Assembly: GCA_016109435.1 (NCBI GenBank)
Contig: JAEILR010000028.1
Location: forward strand, 105,850 to 169,849
DNA: 64,000 bases
From: Methanomassiliicoccus sp.
GTDB lineage: Archaea > Thermoplasmatota > Thermoplasmata > Methanomassiliicoccales > Methanomassiliicoccaceae
Direction: 5' to 3'
Shown: one piece after another, positions 8,051 through 15,152 of the stretch
How positions within the stretch are numbered: position 1 is the stretch's first letter
Layout: the number at the start of each line of letters is the position of its first letter
Made by a program: the position numbers and the translations under genes
The notes under the pieces: generated by a model
What the model saw: the letters and a program-made list of their open reading frames with translations, nothing else
Told to the model about the DNA's origin: nothing
Databases searched by the model: none

Positions 8051-8602
8051 TCACTGCCGCTCCGCGAGGCGGTAGTAAAGCGCCCCCACCACCGCCCCCA
8101 TGGCCGTGCAGGTCTCCAGCGAAAAGCCTCCGGGGGTGATGTCCATGTGCCGCTTGGTCATCTCGAACACCTCCTTCGGAGCGCCCTTCGGCCCGAGACC
8201 GAACAATATCATGACGCTCTGCCCCCGCCGAAGCGTGGCCACCACCTCGTCCAGGCTCACCTTCTTTCGCGGGTCCGGCTTCCTTGTGGTCAGCACCACC
8301 TCCCCCAACTGTGGCGGGAACCCTTTGTTAGGGTAGTCGAAGGTCTGGAAGCGGCCCCTGGCGGTCAGCTCCTTGAGGAACCCGCCGTGCTCGCCGATGG
8401 AGGTGGTGGTGGCGATCCAGTCGGAGATCTCCTGGGGCGTGGTCAGCTCTGGAGGGAAGGGGAACCCGAAGGTGGCGATGTTGAGATCGAAGGCCAGGGC
8501 CAGGGGGCCGGCCCGCGCCAGGGCCCGGCGGTGCGCTTCCCGGAAGCTCTTGGGGTCGTAGGAGTTGTACAAGGCGATGGTGGGACGTCCTAGCCTGGTC
8601 AT
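8051..8602 (-). CDS. DUF531 family protein
   Basis: A 183-residue cytosolic protein of the archaeal DUF531 family, recognised from IALYNSYDPKSFREAHRRALARAGPLALAFDLN and the following FGFPF. The function of the family is not known to me. The C-terminal third (LFGLGPKGAPKEVFEMTKR, then FSLETCTAMGAVVGALYY) has the layout of the SPOUT methyltransferase knot: a hydrophobic strand, a G-rich loop, and a final S-L-x-T helix. A role in RNA modification is therefore a reasonable guess, not an established fact. A TATA-like GCTTTAAGG lies ~30 bases upstream of the start. It is transcribed singly. Confidence 0.7.
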   Translation of the reverse strand: MTRLGRPTIALYNSYDPKSFREAHRRALARAGPLALAFDLNIATFGFPFPPELTTPQEISDWIATTTSIGEHGGFLKELTARGRFQTFDYPNKGFPPQLGEVVLTTRKPDPRKKVSLDEVVATLRRGQSVMILFGLGPKGAPKEVFEMTKRHMDITPGGFSLETCTAMGAVVGALYYRLAERQ

Positions 8603-8887
8603 GATGAACGGCGCAAGGAGGTGGGCCCCTTAAAGCTTGAGGATGAGCGGCGCACCGCCCCCGGAACGGCCGAGGCTCCTCCGGCCGCAGGGACCTTATC
8701 CCTGACAATCATGGAACACTGAGAGGCTGCCGTCCGGCTCTAGGTACGCCCTCCGAAAGACAAGGACGTCCTCTATGCTCTGGTTCCATCTCGAGACAGG
8801 AGGTACCTCAAATGGGCCGGCCTGAGCGGATCCGCCCCCTTCCCATGAGCGCTGGACCCTGCAGCGGGACATCATATTATTAGTATA
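8603..8887. other. intergenic region, no supported gene
   Basis: About 285 bp between two minus-strand genes. The left edge holds the promoter of the DUF531 gene and the right edge runs into the transcription terminator of dys. The middle shows no ORF with convincing composition, no tRNA fold and no repeat. Confidence 0.4.
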
Positions 8888-8916
8888 TACATAAAAAAGG
8901 AAAGAAGAAAAGAAAG
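8888..8916 (-). terminator. dys: T-rich transcription terminator downstream of dys
   Basis: On the minus strand, 18 bases after the dys stop codon, several runs of T (including a T6) occur in a pyrimidine tract. Such T-rich tracts without an obligatory hairpin end archaeal transcripts. Confidence 0.5.
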
Positions 8917-8933
8917 GGGCCGTGCGGACCGGC

Positions 8934-9956
8934 CTAGTTGCCGTCGAGCATCTTGGTCCAGGCGTACCGCTTGCGCGACTTGAGATCGGCGTTGTGGTAC
9001 ACGTAGCTGAAGATGAGAGGGACCACGGTGGTGGCCTCGGCGTACACCATCTGCTCGTAGGTGGTCTGTACCTTGCCCCAGGAGCTGGCCTCCTTTAGGG
9101 TGGAGCTGGAGCAGGCACCGTCGCGGACATCGGCCACGGTGATCTGCACGGCGTACTGGTGCATCGGGACGTCCACTCCCAGGCACTCGGCGCAGACCAC
9201 GGTGTCCTGGGCGAAGTTCTTGGGCACGCCGCCCCCGACCATGAACAACCCGGAGGTCTTAGCCTCCATCTTGATCTTCGTGAGCTCGTAGAAGTCCTTG
9301 ACCGAGTCGATGGAAACGTGCTCCTTGGGATTGGCGTGCTGGTGCATCACCAGGCCGAACCCGGCGCTGGAATCGGAGAACGCCGGGCAGAACACCGGCA
9401 CGTCATGCTTGTAGGCAAGCTCTACCAGTGAGTTCTTCTTCTTGGCGTTCTTGGTGAGCCACTTGCCCATCTCCCGGATGAACTCCCTGGAGGAGTAGGG
9501 CCTGGGGTCCAGACCGTCGGCGATGGTCTTGACCGTGGCATCGCACTTCTGGAGCTGCTCCTCGTCGATGTAGGTGTCGTAGATGCGGTCAACGTAGTTG
9601 TCCCGCAGCATGTGGTCATCGATGAACGGGGTGCCCTGGTAATGCTTGTATCCCAAGGCCTCGAAGAAGTCCATGTCCACTATCGATGCCCCGGTGGCCA
9701 CCACCGCGTCCACCATGTTGTACTTGATCATGTCGGCGTAGACGTTCATGCACCCGCCGGCGCTGGTGCTGCCGGCCAGGGTGAGCATGGTGGTGCAGTC
9801 CTTGTCCTCCAGCATCCTCTTGAAGATATCGGCCGCCCGGGCAGTGTCACGGGAGGTGAACGACATCTCGCGCATGCTGTCTATGATCGGCGTGGAATCG
9901 AACTTGGTGGCGTCAACCTGCTTGACGACTCTCTTCAGGAGGTCTTTCTTCTTCAT
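8934..9956 (-). CDS. dys: deoxyhypusine synthase family protein
   Basis: A 340-residue enzyme that transfers the aminobutyl group of spermidine (or, in some archaea, an agmatine-derived intermediate) to a lysine of initiation factor aIF5A. Start at ATG 9956 (MKKKDLLKRVV) because the family begins here; an upstream ATG at 10019 would add 21 arginine-rich residues. Visible are the NAD-binding LAGSTSAGG near residue 60, ATGASIVDMDFFEALG, the GGGVPKNF loop and the segment EASSWGKVQT, whose lysine matches the catalytic lysine of deoxyhypusine synthase. A strong hairpin lies in its leader. Single-gene transcription unit by spacing. Confidence 0.88.
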   Translation of the reverse strand: MKKKDLLKRVVKQVDATKFDSTPIIDSMREMSFTSRDTARAADIFKRMLEDKDCTTMLTLAGSTSAGGCMNVYADMIKYNMVDAVVATGASIVDMDFFEALGYKHYQGTPFIDDHMLRDNYVDRIYDTYIDEEQLQKCDATVKTIADGLDPRPYSSREFIREMGKWLTKNAKKKNSLVELAYKHDVPVFCPAFSDSSAGFGLVMHQHANPKEHVSIDSVKDFYELTKIKMEAKTSGLFMVGGGVPKNFAQDTVVCAECLGVDVPMHQYAVQITVADVRDGACSSSTLKEASSWGKVQTTYEQMVYAEATTVVPLIFSYVYHNADLKSRKRYAWTKMLDGN

Positions 9957-9990
9957 GTATGTCCACTCGACTTTTCGGCGGGAACAGCGT

Positions 9991-10009
9991 CCGGGCGCCC
10001 TGCGCCCGG
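9991..10009 (-). promoter_or_regulatory. perfect hairpin in the dys leader
   Basis: An 8-bp perfect inverted repeat (CCGGGCGC, loop of three, GCGCCCGG) ends 34 bases before the dys ATG at 9956. With the candidate TATA box GCTTAATATCG near 10050-10060 it would be transcribed into the leader. A regulatory role is unproven. Confidence 0.35.
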
Positions 10010-10166
10010 GCCGGGTCATCGACCTCCCACCGCATTCGATGTGATGTTATCAGCGATATTAAGCTTACTCATTCGGGCCAGGGGATGTGTCCGTCCGCCA
10101 TTGCTCCGAGGGACCCTCGTCCCTGTGGAAGGCGCGCGTGACCAGCAAAAAGATGGGTATTCCTGC

Positions 10167-10337
10167 TTACTGCTGCTCGGCCTGCTTGCGGGGACGGCTG
10201 CAGATGGCATAGATGTCCCCGTCGAAAAAGACGTCCAGTTCGGGGTGCTCGGACTGGATCTCCTCGATCTTACGGAGCACTTCCCGCAATGTCAAGTCGC
10301 TCTTCTTGTCGATCTTGACGTGTATCTGCTTCTCCAT
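10167..10337 (-). CDS. small 56-aa protein, unknown function
   Basis: A short gene reading MEKQIHVKIDKKSDLT at its N-terminus and ending in RPRKQAEQQ. It has a plausible strand-helix-strand pattern: IHVKID, a helix LTLREVLRKIEEIQSE, then LDVFFDGDIYAIC. Codon use resembles neighbouring genes, with G or C in most third positions. A TATA-like TTATTAAAAAC lies about 20 bases upstream and a second (GATATATACC) about 50 bases upstream of the ATG. I do not recognise a family. It is separated from dys by 200 bp and divergent from the coiled-coil ATPase gene, so the context gives no functional hint. Confidence 0.6.
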   Translation of the reverse strand: MEKQIHVKIDKKSDLTLREVLRKIEEIQSEHPELDVFFDGDIYAICSRPRKQAEQQ

Positions 10338-10564
10338 GCGAAGAACCCCAGGTTTTTAATAACTTGACCGATTGAATGCCCATGTCGGTATATATCTCTT
10401 TGTTTCTGGCAATCGTCTAGAGAAGCATGCTGGCTAGGGTGCCAGCAGGGGTCTGCGGCACCCCCGGAGGGGGGCTTTTCCAACGTTTTCGCTATTGGTC
10501 ATGCAGGGCGAAATTGTTAATATCCCCTTGGCCGGTCATAAGCCGTCTTATCATAGGTGACCAT

Positions 10565-12400
10565 TTGTCTCGGAAGAGGAAGGCCAAGGAGGACGATCTC
10601 CTGCAGGCCGATGGCGACGTTGCCGCGGCCGTCCCGGACCATGGGGACGTAGCATCAGCCCACGCTGAGGAGCTGCGGCGGTGGATGGCCGGAGAGTCGT
10701 CGCTCATGGCCTGGCTGGAGGAGGACCCCGAGCAGCAGCCCACCTTCTACAGTGATGCCCCCGACGTCCTGGACCTCGACCCAGAGCTTCGGGAACGCGT
10801 GGCCCAGTACGAGGCGGAGATCGCCCAGCTGCGAAAGATCGCCGCCACCGCCGGGGGGGCCTCCGGCGCCACCTCGGGCGAGGAGAGCGCTCGGCTGAGG
10901 GTCGAGGTCGATCGGCTGACCAAGGCCAATTCCGAGCTTCGTGACCGCGCGGTGACCTCGGCCCCTGAATCGCTGAAGGACCGCGAGGCCACCCTTAGGG
11001 ACAAGGAGAACGACCTGGAGATGAGGGAGCGCGCCCTGGGGATGAACGGGGCGGAGAGCGCCATCATGCTGGAGCGGTACCGGGCGGAGCTGAGGGAGAA
11101 GGAAACGGAGGCCGCCGCCAGGGAGAAGGACCTCAAGACCAGGGTGGAGCAGCTGGAGATGGACCTGCGGACCCGGGAGATCGAGATCAAGCTCCGGGAG
11201 GACGAGCTCAAGCTGGCCAAGATGTCCAAGCCCGAGGCCAACCGGGAGATCGACGAGAAGATAAGGGGCTTCCAGGAGAAGGAGAAGAGGATCCTGGAGC
11301 TGCAGGAGACGGTCGGCCGCATGCGGGACCTGCTCACCGAGCGGGAGGACGAGCTCAAGGGCCTCAAGGAGATCATAGGTTACAAGGAGCAGGAGCTGTC
11401 CCGGAGGGAGGAGGACCTCCTGTTCCGGGAGAAGCGGATCACCGAGGAGAAGCGCCGGCTGGAGGACGCCAAGCGGTCCACCGGCGGATTGGAGGAAGCG
11501 GAGCTGAAGAAGCGCCTGGAGGAGCTCCGGGTAGAGGTGGACAAGAAGGAGCGGGACCTCAAGGCCAAGGAGGAATATATCCGTAACAAGGAGGCGGAGC
11601 TTCGCAAGCGGGAGATGGGGGCCATCGAGGAGGACCTGCGGCACAAGGACCAGGACATCGCCCTGGAGGCCGAGACGGCCAAGGCCAAGACCGGGAACCC
11701 ACGGCTGGACGATCTCCTGCTGGGAGGCGTTCCGTTCGGATCCAACACCCTGGTCTACGGGCCTCCGTTCGTGGGGAAGGAAACGATGGTGAACCAGTTC
11801 ATCGCCGAGGGCCTGAAGAAGGGCATCCCGGCCATCTGGGTGTCCACCGACAAGACCCCCGCAGGCCTCCGCGAGGAGATGAAGCTGGTGCTGCCGTCGT
11901 ATGAGGACTACGAGGCCCTGGGCCTGGTCCGCTACGTCGACTCCTACTCCCGGGGCATGGGGGATGTCACCGTGGACAAGTACACCACCTACATCGACCA
12001 GCCGACCGCCCACGACCGGATCATGGACGCGGTGGAGGAGACCGCCAAAGTATTCAAGGAGAAGCACGAGTACTACCGCCTGGCCTTCCGCAACATCTCC
12101 ACGCTGATCGCCTACTCCGATCCCACCACCGCCTTCCGCTTCCTCAGCCCCTTCTGCGGCCGCCGCAAGCGTGACCGCGCGGTGTCCATGTACACTATCG
12201 AGAAGGGCATGCACGGGGAGCAGGAGATTCAGATGCTCGGCTCGATCATGGACGGGATGATCGACTTCAAGATCGATCAGCTGCGGACCTTCTTCATGAT
12301 CAGGGGCATCACCGACGTGCAGTCCAGGTCGTTCATCCGCTACAACGCGACCCGCCATGGCCTGAGCATCGGGTCGTTCGCCCTGGACCACATCAAGTAG
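10565..12400 (+). CDS. coiled-coil protein fused to a KaiC/RecA-like ATPase domain
   Basis: I start this gene at TTG 10565 (611 aa), preceded by AGGTGA with four bases of spacing; the longer frame from 10427 would add a cysteine- and tryptophan-rich leader that looks like noncoding sequence. Residues ~60-380 are an almost unbroken charged coiled coil with repeating RE-E/K-L patterns. The C-terminal ~220 residues match the KaiC-type RecA fold: TGNPRLDDLLLGGVPFGSNTLVYG, a P-loop GPPFVGKET in which the usual Ser/Thr after GK is glutamate, and WVSTDKTP. The changed P-loop suggests ATP binding with altered or no hydrolysis. Similar modules occur as separate genes at 28312-30134, suggesting a shared function that I cannot name. 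Confidence 0.72.
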   Translation: MSRKRKAKEDDLLQADGDVAAAVPDHGDVASAHAEELRRWMAGESSLMAWLEEDPEQQPTFYSDAPDVLDLDPELRERVAQYEAEIAQLRKIAATAGGASGATSGEESARLRVEVDRLTKANSELRDRAVTSAPESLKDREATLRDKENDLEMRERALGMNGAESAIMLERYRAELREKETEAAAREKDLKTRVEQLEMDLRTREIEIKLREDELKLAKMSKPEANREIDEKIRGFQEKEKRILELQETVGRMRDLLTEREDELKGLKEIIGYKEQELSRREEDLLFREKRITEEKRRLEDAKRSTGGLEEAELKKRLEELRVEVDKKERDLKAKEEYIRNKEAELRKREMGAIEEDLRHKDQDIALEAETAKAKTGNPRLDDLLLGGVPFGSNTLVYGPPFVGKETMVNQFIAEGLKKGIPAIWVSTDKTPAGLREEMKLVLPSYEDYEALGLVRYVDSYSRGMGDVTVDKYTTYIDQPTAHDRIMDAVEETAKVFKEKHEYYRLAFRNISTLIAYSDPTTAFRFLSPFCGRRKRDRAVSMYTIEKGMHGEQEIQMLGSIMDGMIDFKIDQLRTFFMIRGITDVQSRSFIRYNATRHGLSIGSFALDHIK

Positions 12401-12470
12401 GCAGAAAGAACGAGAGGTCGCGCCATCGGCTCATGGCGCTTGTAACGGATATCGGTCCGCGGAGGCCGGT

Positions 12471-12905
12471 TCAGGCGAACTCCGGTCCGGGGGAGGTCCT
12501 CGGGCCGGGGGCGGCCTTCTTCTCCACGTTGATGCGGGGCAGGGGGAAAGGAGGAGGCAGCCTGATGTCCCTGGCGATCAGCAGGGCGGTGGGGATGCAG
12601 TTGGACACCACCACGTTGTGCACGATGTTGGCGTCCTCGTTGGGCATCGAGGCGGTGGTGGTCCACTCCTTGATCAGCGCATCGACGTCGCCTTCCAGCA
12701 GGACGGTGCCCTCGATCTTGATGAAACCCAGCCCGACGTAGTTGACGGTGAAGCGGAACTCCACCGATGCGGTGCGGTCGGACGCCCGGTTGACCTGGGT
12801 GACCGTGCTGTTGTGATCGATGCGGATGTTGGCCATGTGCTCCCCAGGCTTGGAGAAGCGCTTGGCCTCGATGGTATTGGTCTCGAAGCCCATTAGGTTC
12901 ATCAT
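12471..12905 (-). CDS. conserved archaeal protein of unknown function (144 aa), possibly SecB-like fold
   Basis: The start is set at tandem ATGs 12905/12902, preceded by GGAGG; the longer frame from 13130 reads through the tRNA-Phe gene and is not real. The protein has strongly amphipathic beta strands (NIRIDHNSTVTQVN, ASVEFRFTVNYVGLGFIKIEGTVLL) followed by a helix and a C-terminal segment NVVVSNCIPTALLIARDIRLPPPFPLPRI-type pattern, ending in a disordered proline-rich tail. This order of strands then helix loosely resembles SecB-like proteins, which exist in some archaea, but the match is impressionistic. It lies 87 bp downstream of the tRNA and may share its transcript. Confidence 0.55.
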   Translation of the reverse strand: MMNLMGFETNTIEAKRFSKPGEHMANIRIDHNSTVTQVNRASDRTASVEFRFTVNYVGLGFIKIEGTVLLEGDVDALIKEWTTTASMPNEDANIVHNVVVSNCIPTALLIARDIRLPPPFPLPRINVEKKAAPGPRTSPGPEFA

Positions 12906-12991
12906 TACGCCCTCCGAGCTATGTCCGGTCACGCTAATAGAACTTGCCCATGCAATCACGTGATGGAAATCGGTGAATAGGTTAGAAGGAG

Positions 12992-13064
12992 TGCCGCAGG
13001 CCGGACTTGAACCAGCGACTTCAAGATCTTCAGTCTTGCACTCTCCCAGCTGAGTTACTGCGGC
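12992..13064 (-). tRNA. tRNA-Phe (GAA)
   Basis: Read on the minus strand: acceptor stem GCCGCAG/CTGCGGC, D-arm beginning ACTCAGCTGGGAGAGT, anticodon stem CAAGA/TCTTG with loop CTGAAGA giving anticodon GAA, T-arm GCTGG/CCGGC with loop TTCAAGT, discriminator A. No intron and no encoded CCA. Length 73 nt. Confidence 0.95.
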
Positions 13065-13088
13065 TTCGGCAAGATGTAAACGAGCCGG

Positions 13089-13103
13089 ATATAATAAATT
13101 TTC
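13089..13103 (-). promoter_or_regulatory. TATA box of tRNA-Phe
   Basis: Minus-strand GGGAAAATTTATTATATCC: an A/T core preceded by a purine-rich BRE-like segment, centred ~32 bases upstream of the mature tRNA 5' end. A strong archaeal promoter for a stable RNA. Confidence 0.65.
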
Positions 13104-13314
13104 CCACCGCGCTCCGATGGAAGCGGCCATTCCATAGTTCGATCATTATAGTTCTCAGAGCAAGATATGGCTCGGTGTTCCGGAGCGGGCATCATGTTGC
13201 GCATGCCCGCGTTCCGGAGAGCGCATCCGCATACGCTTGACCTCGCCCACGGCCCTCGAGCCTGAGGTCCTTGGGTGATGATCTTGTCGGCCGAGCCGGT
13301 GCCATGGCCGCGGT

Positions 13315-13794
13315 TCAGGTCCTGCAAATCGCGGTGGAGGACAATCCCGAGGGGTCGACGACGTTCACCACATACCTGGTGCCGGGCCGCAACGGCTCGG
13401 AACTGGTCACGATCAGGTAGTCCCACCCGCTCACCCGGCCGTCTCCATCTTTGTCATAGAACTGGACGGAGAACACTACGCCGAGCAAGGTGGACTGAGA
13501 GGAGTTGGTGGAGTCGTCGAGGCCGCTCACGATGGCCTTCCCGTCGTCGCCGAACCGCACCAGGGCGGCCGATGAGTCGTTGACCCCGACGACGACCCTG
13601 TAATTCGAGATCCCGCGGGGCTCGTCCACCACGATGAACGACGCCCTGAGAGAGGTGTTGGACTCAACGGTTGCATCGCCCATAGTCATCGTCGGCGCTT
13701 CGACCCAGGAGCTCGGACCGAGCATGACGAGGCAGGTCGCGGCCGCGATCGTCAGCGCCGCCAAGGCGATGGCGATCAATGTGATGATCCTCAT
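13315..13794 (-). CDS. small secreted or membrane-anchored protein with EF-hand-like loop
   Basis: From the ATG at 13794 (MRIITLIAIALAALTI) the protein has 159 residues. An N-terminal hydrophobic helix (residues 2-27) acts as signal or anchor; the rest is a small extracellular beta domain with NSTS/NDSS-type possible glycosylation sites. A loop DKDGDGRVSGWD fits the calcium-binding EF-hand or dockerin consensus. A TATA box (GATATAAGTTG, about 13823-13833) and a GAGGGAG ribosome binding site support this start over ATG 13854. Transcribed alone. Family not recognised; it may bind calcium at the cell surface. Confidence 0.65.
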   Translation of the reverse strand: MRIITLIAIALAALTIAAATCLVMLGPSSWVEAPTMTMGDATVESNTSLRASFIVVDEPRGISNYRVVVGVNDSSAALVRFGDDGKAIVSGLDDSTNSSQSTLLGVVFSVQFYDKDGDGRVSGWDYLIVTSSEPLRPGTRYVVNVVDPSGLSSTAICRT

Positions 13795-13833
13795 GTTCTC
13801 CCTCGACGGGGAAATGATGTTCAACTTATATCT

Positions 13834-14170
13834 ATTATTAAGAAAAAAAGGCAATGCCCGCTGGAAAGCGGTCGGCCCGTCGCAAAGGTCGTCGGACCTC
13901 GCCCGTTCGATGAATAAGGCGGCATTTCGCCGGTGACCGTTCGGAACCGGATAGAGAAACTCGGTAAGACAAGGACTTGCGGTCGCCTACGGTGACCTCT
14001 CGGAGGGTGCGGCAGAGCCGTCAAGAGATGCTATCGGCCGGCCGAAGATCGGGTCGAGGGCCCGTCCCGCGCATCACACCCAGTGTTTTTTACCTGGATA
14101 ATTATTATTATTTGTAATTGTAAGCCAGCTCGAAGGCTTTAAGACCAACCCTACTCTTGCAATGACGAAT
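13834..14170. other. intergenic region between secreted-protein gene and pilus operon
   Basis: About 330 bp with divergent promoter elements at each end. The right part is very A/T rich (GGATAATTATTATTATTTG near 14096-14114) and a TTTAAG box lies near 14135, likely directing the pilus operon. No ORF, tRNA or repeat array seen in the G/C-rich middle. Confidence 0.4.
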
Positions 14171-14186
14171 CGAGGTGGAGAGAGCT

Positions 14187-15143
14187 ATGTCGGGACCAGT
14201 GCGTAGCAGGGCTCTGAGCAGATCGAGCAGGGTGGCCCTTCTGAGGAAGGACCGCCAGGGTGTTGCTTCGACTGTGGGGACGATCATGGCACTGCTGGTG
14301 TTCCTGGCGTTCATGGGCATCATCATCAACCAATACGTCCCTGCCTGGATGCTCGACAACGAGCGCTCCCACATGAACGAGTCCCTCGACCAGTTCGGCG
14401 AGCTGAAGGGCAAGGTGGACAGCATGATCTCGCAGCAGCGGGTGACCGGCGACTCGTCCATCAACATGTACGCCCCCATGACCATGGGCGCGTCCGGGGT
14501 GCCCATATTCGCGACGCCGACCGTCGGCCTGCTGACCTATAGCCCCCAGGGCATGGCCGCCTCGGGCATCAACGTCCGGTTCAACTACACCGCCGCCGGC
14601 AGCGGCGGCTCGTTCATCGTCCCGGTCAACGTGGACGGGGGCGGCAAGGTGGAGCTGTACGTACCCAACCGCTACTACGTCCAGCAGTGGGTCGCTTACG
14701 AGAACGGGGCCATCATCCTGAAGCAGGAGGACGGGCAGTCCATCCGCGCGTACCCCAACCTGGACCTCACCAAGGAGAACAATACCCTGAACATCGCGTT
14801 CACCCAGGTGGACCTCATCGGCAGCCTGCAGTCGCTGACCGGCGCGGACACCGTGGGCTTCAGCCTGGATCTCATCTACATCGATGCCCAGAAGTACAAC
14901 ATAGGGGTCAACGGGAACACCCTCAGCATGAGGTTCAACACCACCTGCGGCGAGGCGTGGTACAAGTACTTCGACCAGAAGTGCCGCTCCGTGGGCCTGG
15001 TCCCGGGTACCGACTACGTGCTGACGACCCCCACCGATGTGGCCGGCACCTATGAGCTGACCACCTTCACCCTGACGCTCAAGAACTGCAATGAACTGAG
15101 CTACAACCGTGCCTACGTCAGCATGACCATGCTGACGTCCTGA
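14187..15143 (+). CDS. type IV pilin-like protein, first gene of a pilus operon
   Basis: Start at ATG 14187 with GAGGTG nine bases upstream; a GTG at 14175 is less likely. The N-terminus has a basic leader, then RKDRQGVASTVGTIMALLVFLAFMG, which fits an archaeal class III (prepilin) signal with cleavage after the glycine and a hydrophobic helix that would form the filament core. The remaining ~270 residues form a large beta-rich ectodomain containing two cysteines (NTTCGEAW and KCRSV) and one late (KNCNEL). At 318 residues it is larger than most archaeal pilins and could be a minor or tip pilin. It is directly followed by the ATPase and platform genes. Confidence 0.7.
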   Translation: MSGPVRSRALSRSSRVALLRKDRQGVASTVGTIMALLVFLAFMGIIINQYVPAWMLDNERSHMNESLDQFGELKGKVDSMISQQRVTGDSSINMYAPMTMGASGVPIFATPTVGLLTYSPQGMAASGINVRFNYTAAGSGGSFIVPVNVDGGGKVELYVPNRYYVQQWVAYENGAIILKQEDGQSIRAYPNLDLTKENNTLNIAFTQVDLIGSLQSLTGADTVGFSLDLIYIDAQKYNIGVNGNTLSMRFNTTCGEAWYKYFDQKCRSVGLVPGTDYVLTTPTDVAGTYELTTFTLTLKNCNELSYNRAYVSMTMLTS

Positions 15144-15152
15144 GGTGAGATG

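Noticed and set aside
8812..8883. 23-codon ORF with AGGAGGT seven bases upstream
   Set aside because: The ribosome binding site is good, but the peptide is short, proline/glycine-rich and unlike any family, and it runs into the dys terminator region; chance occurrence is likely.
10655..12391. 578-aa open frame opposite the coiled-coil/KaiC-like gene
   Set aside because: Leucine-, glutamine- and valine-rich mirror of a charged coiled coil; no independent gene evidence.
12906..13130. N-terminal extension of the 144-aa protein
   Set aside because: It would translate straight through the tRNA-Phe gene and its promoter; tandem ATGs with GGAGG at 12905 are the better start.
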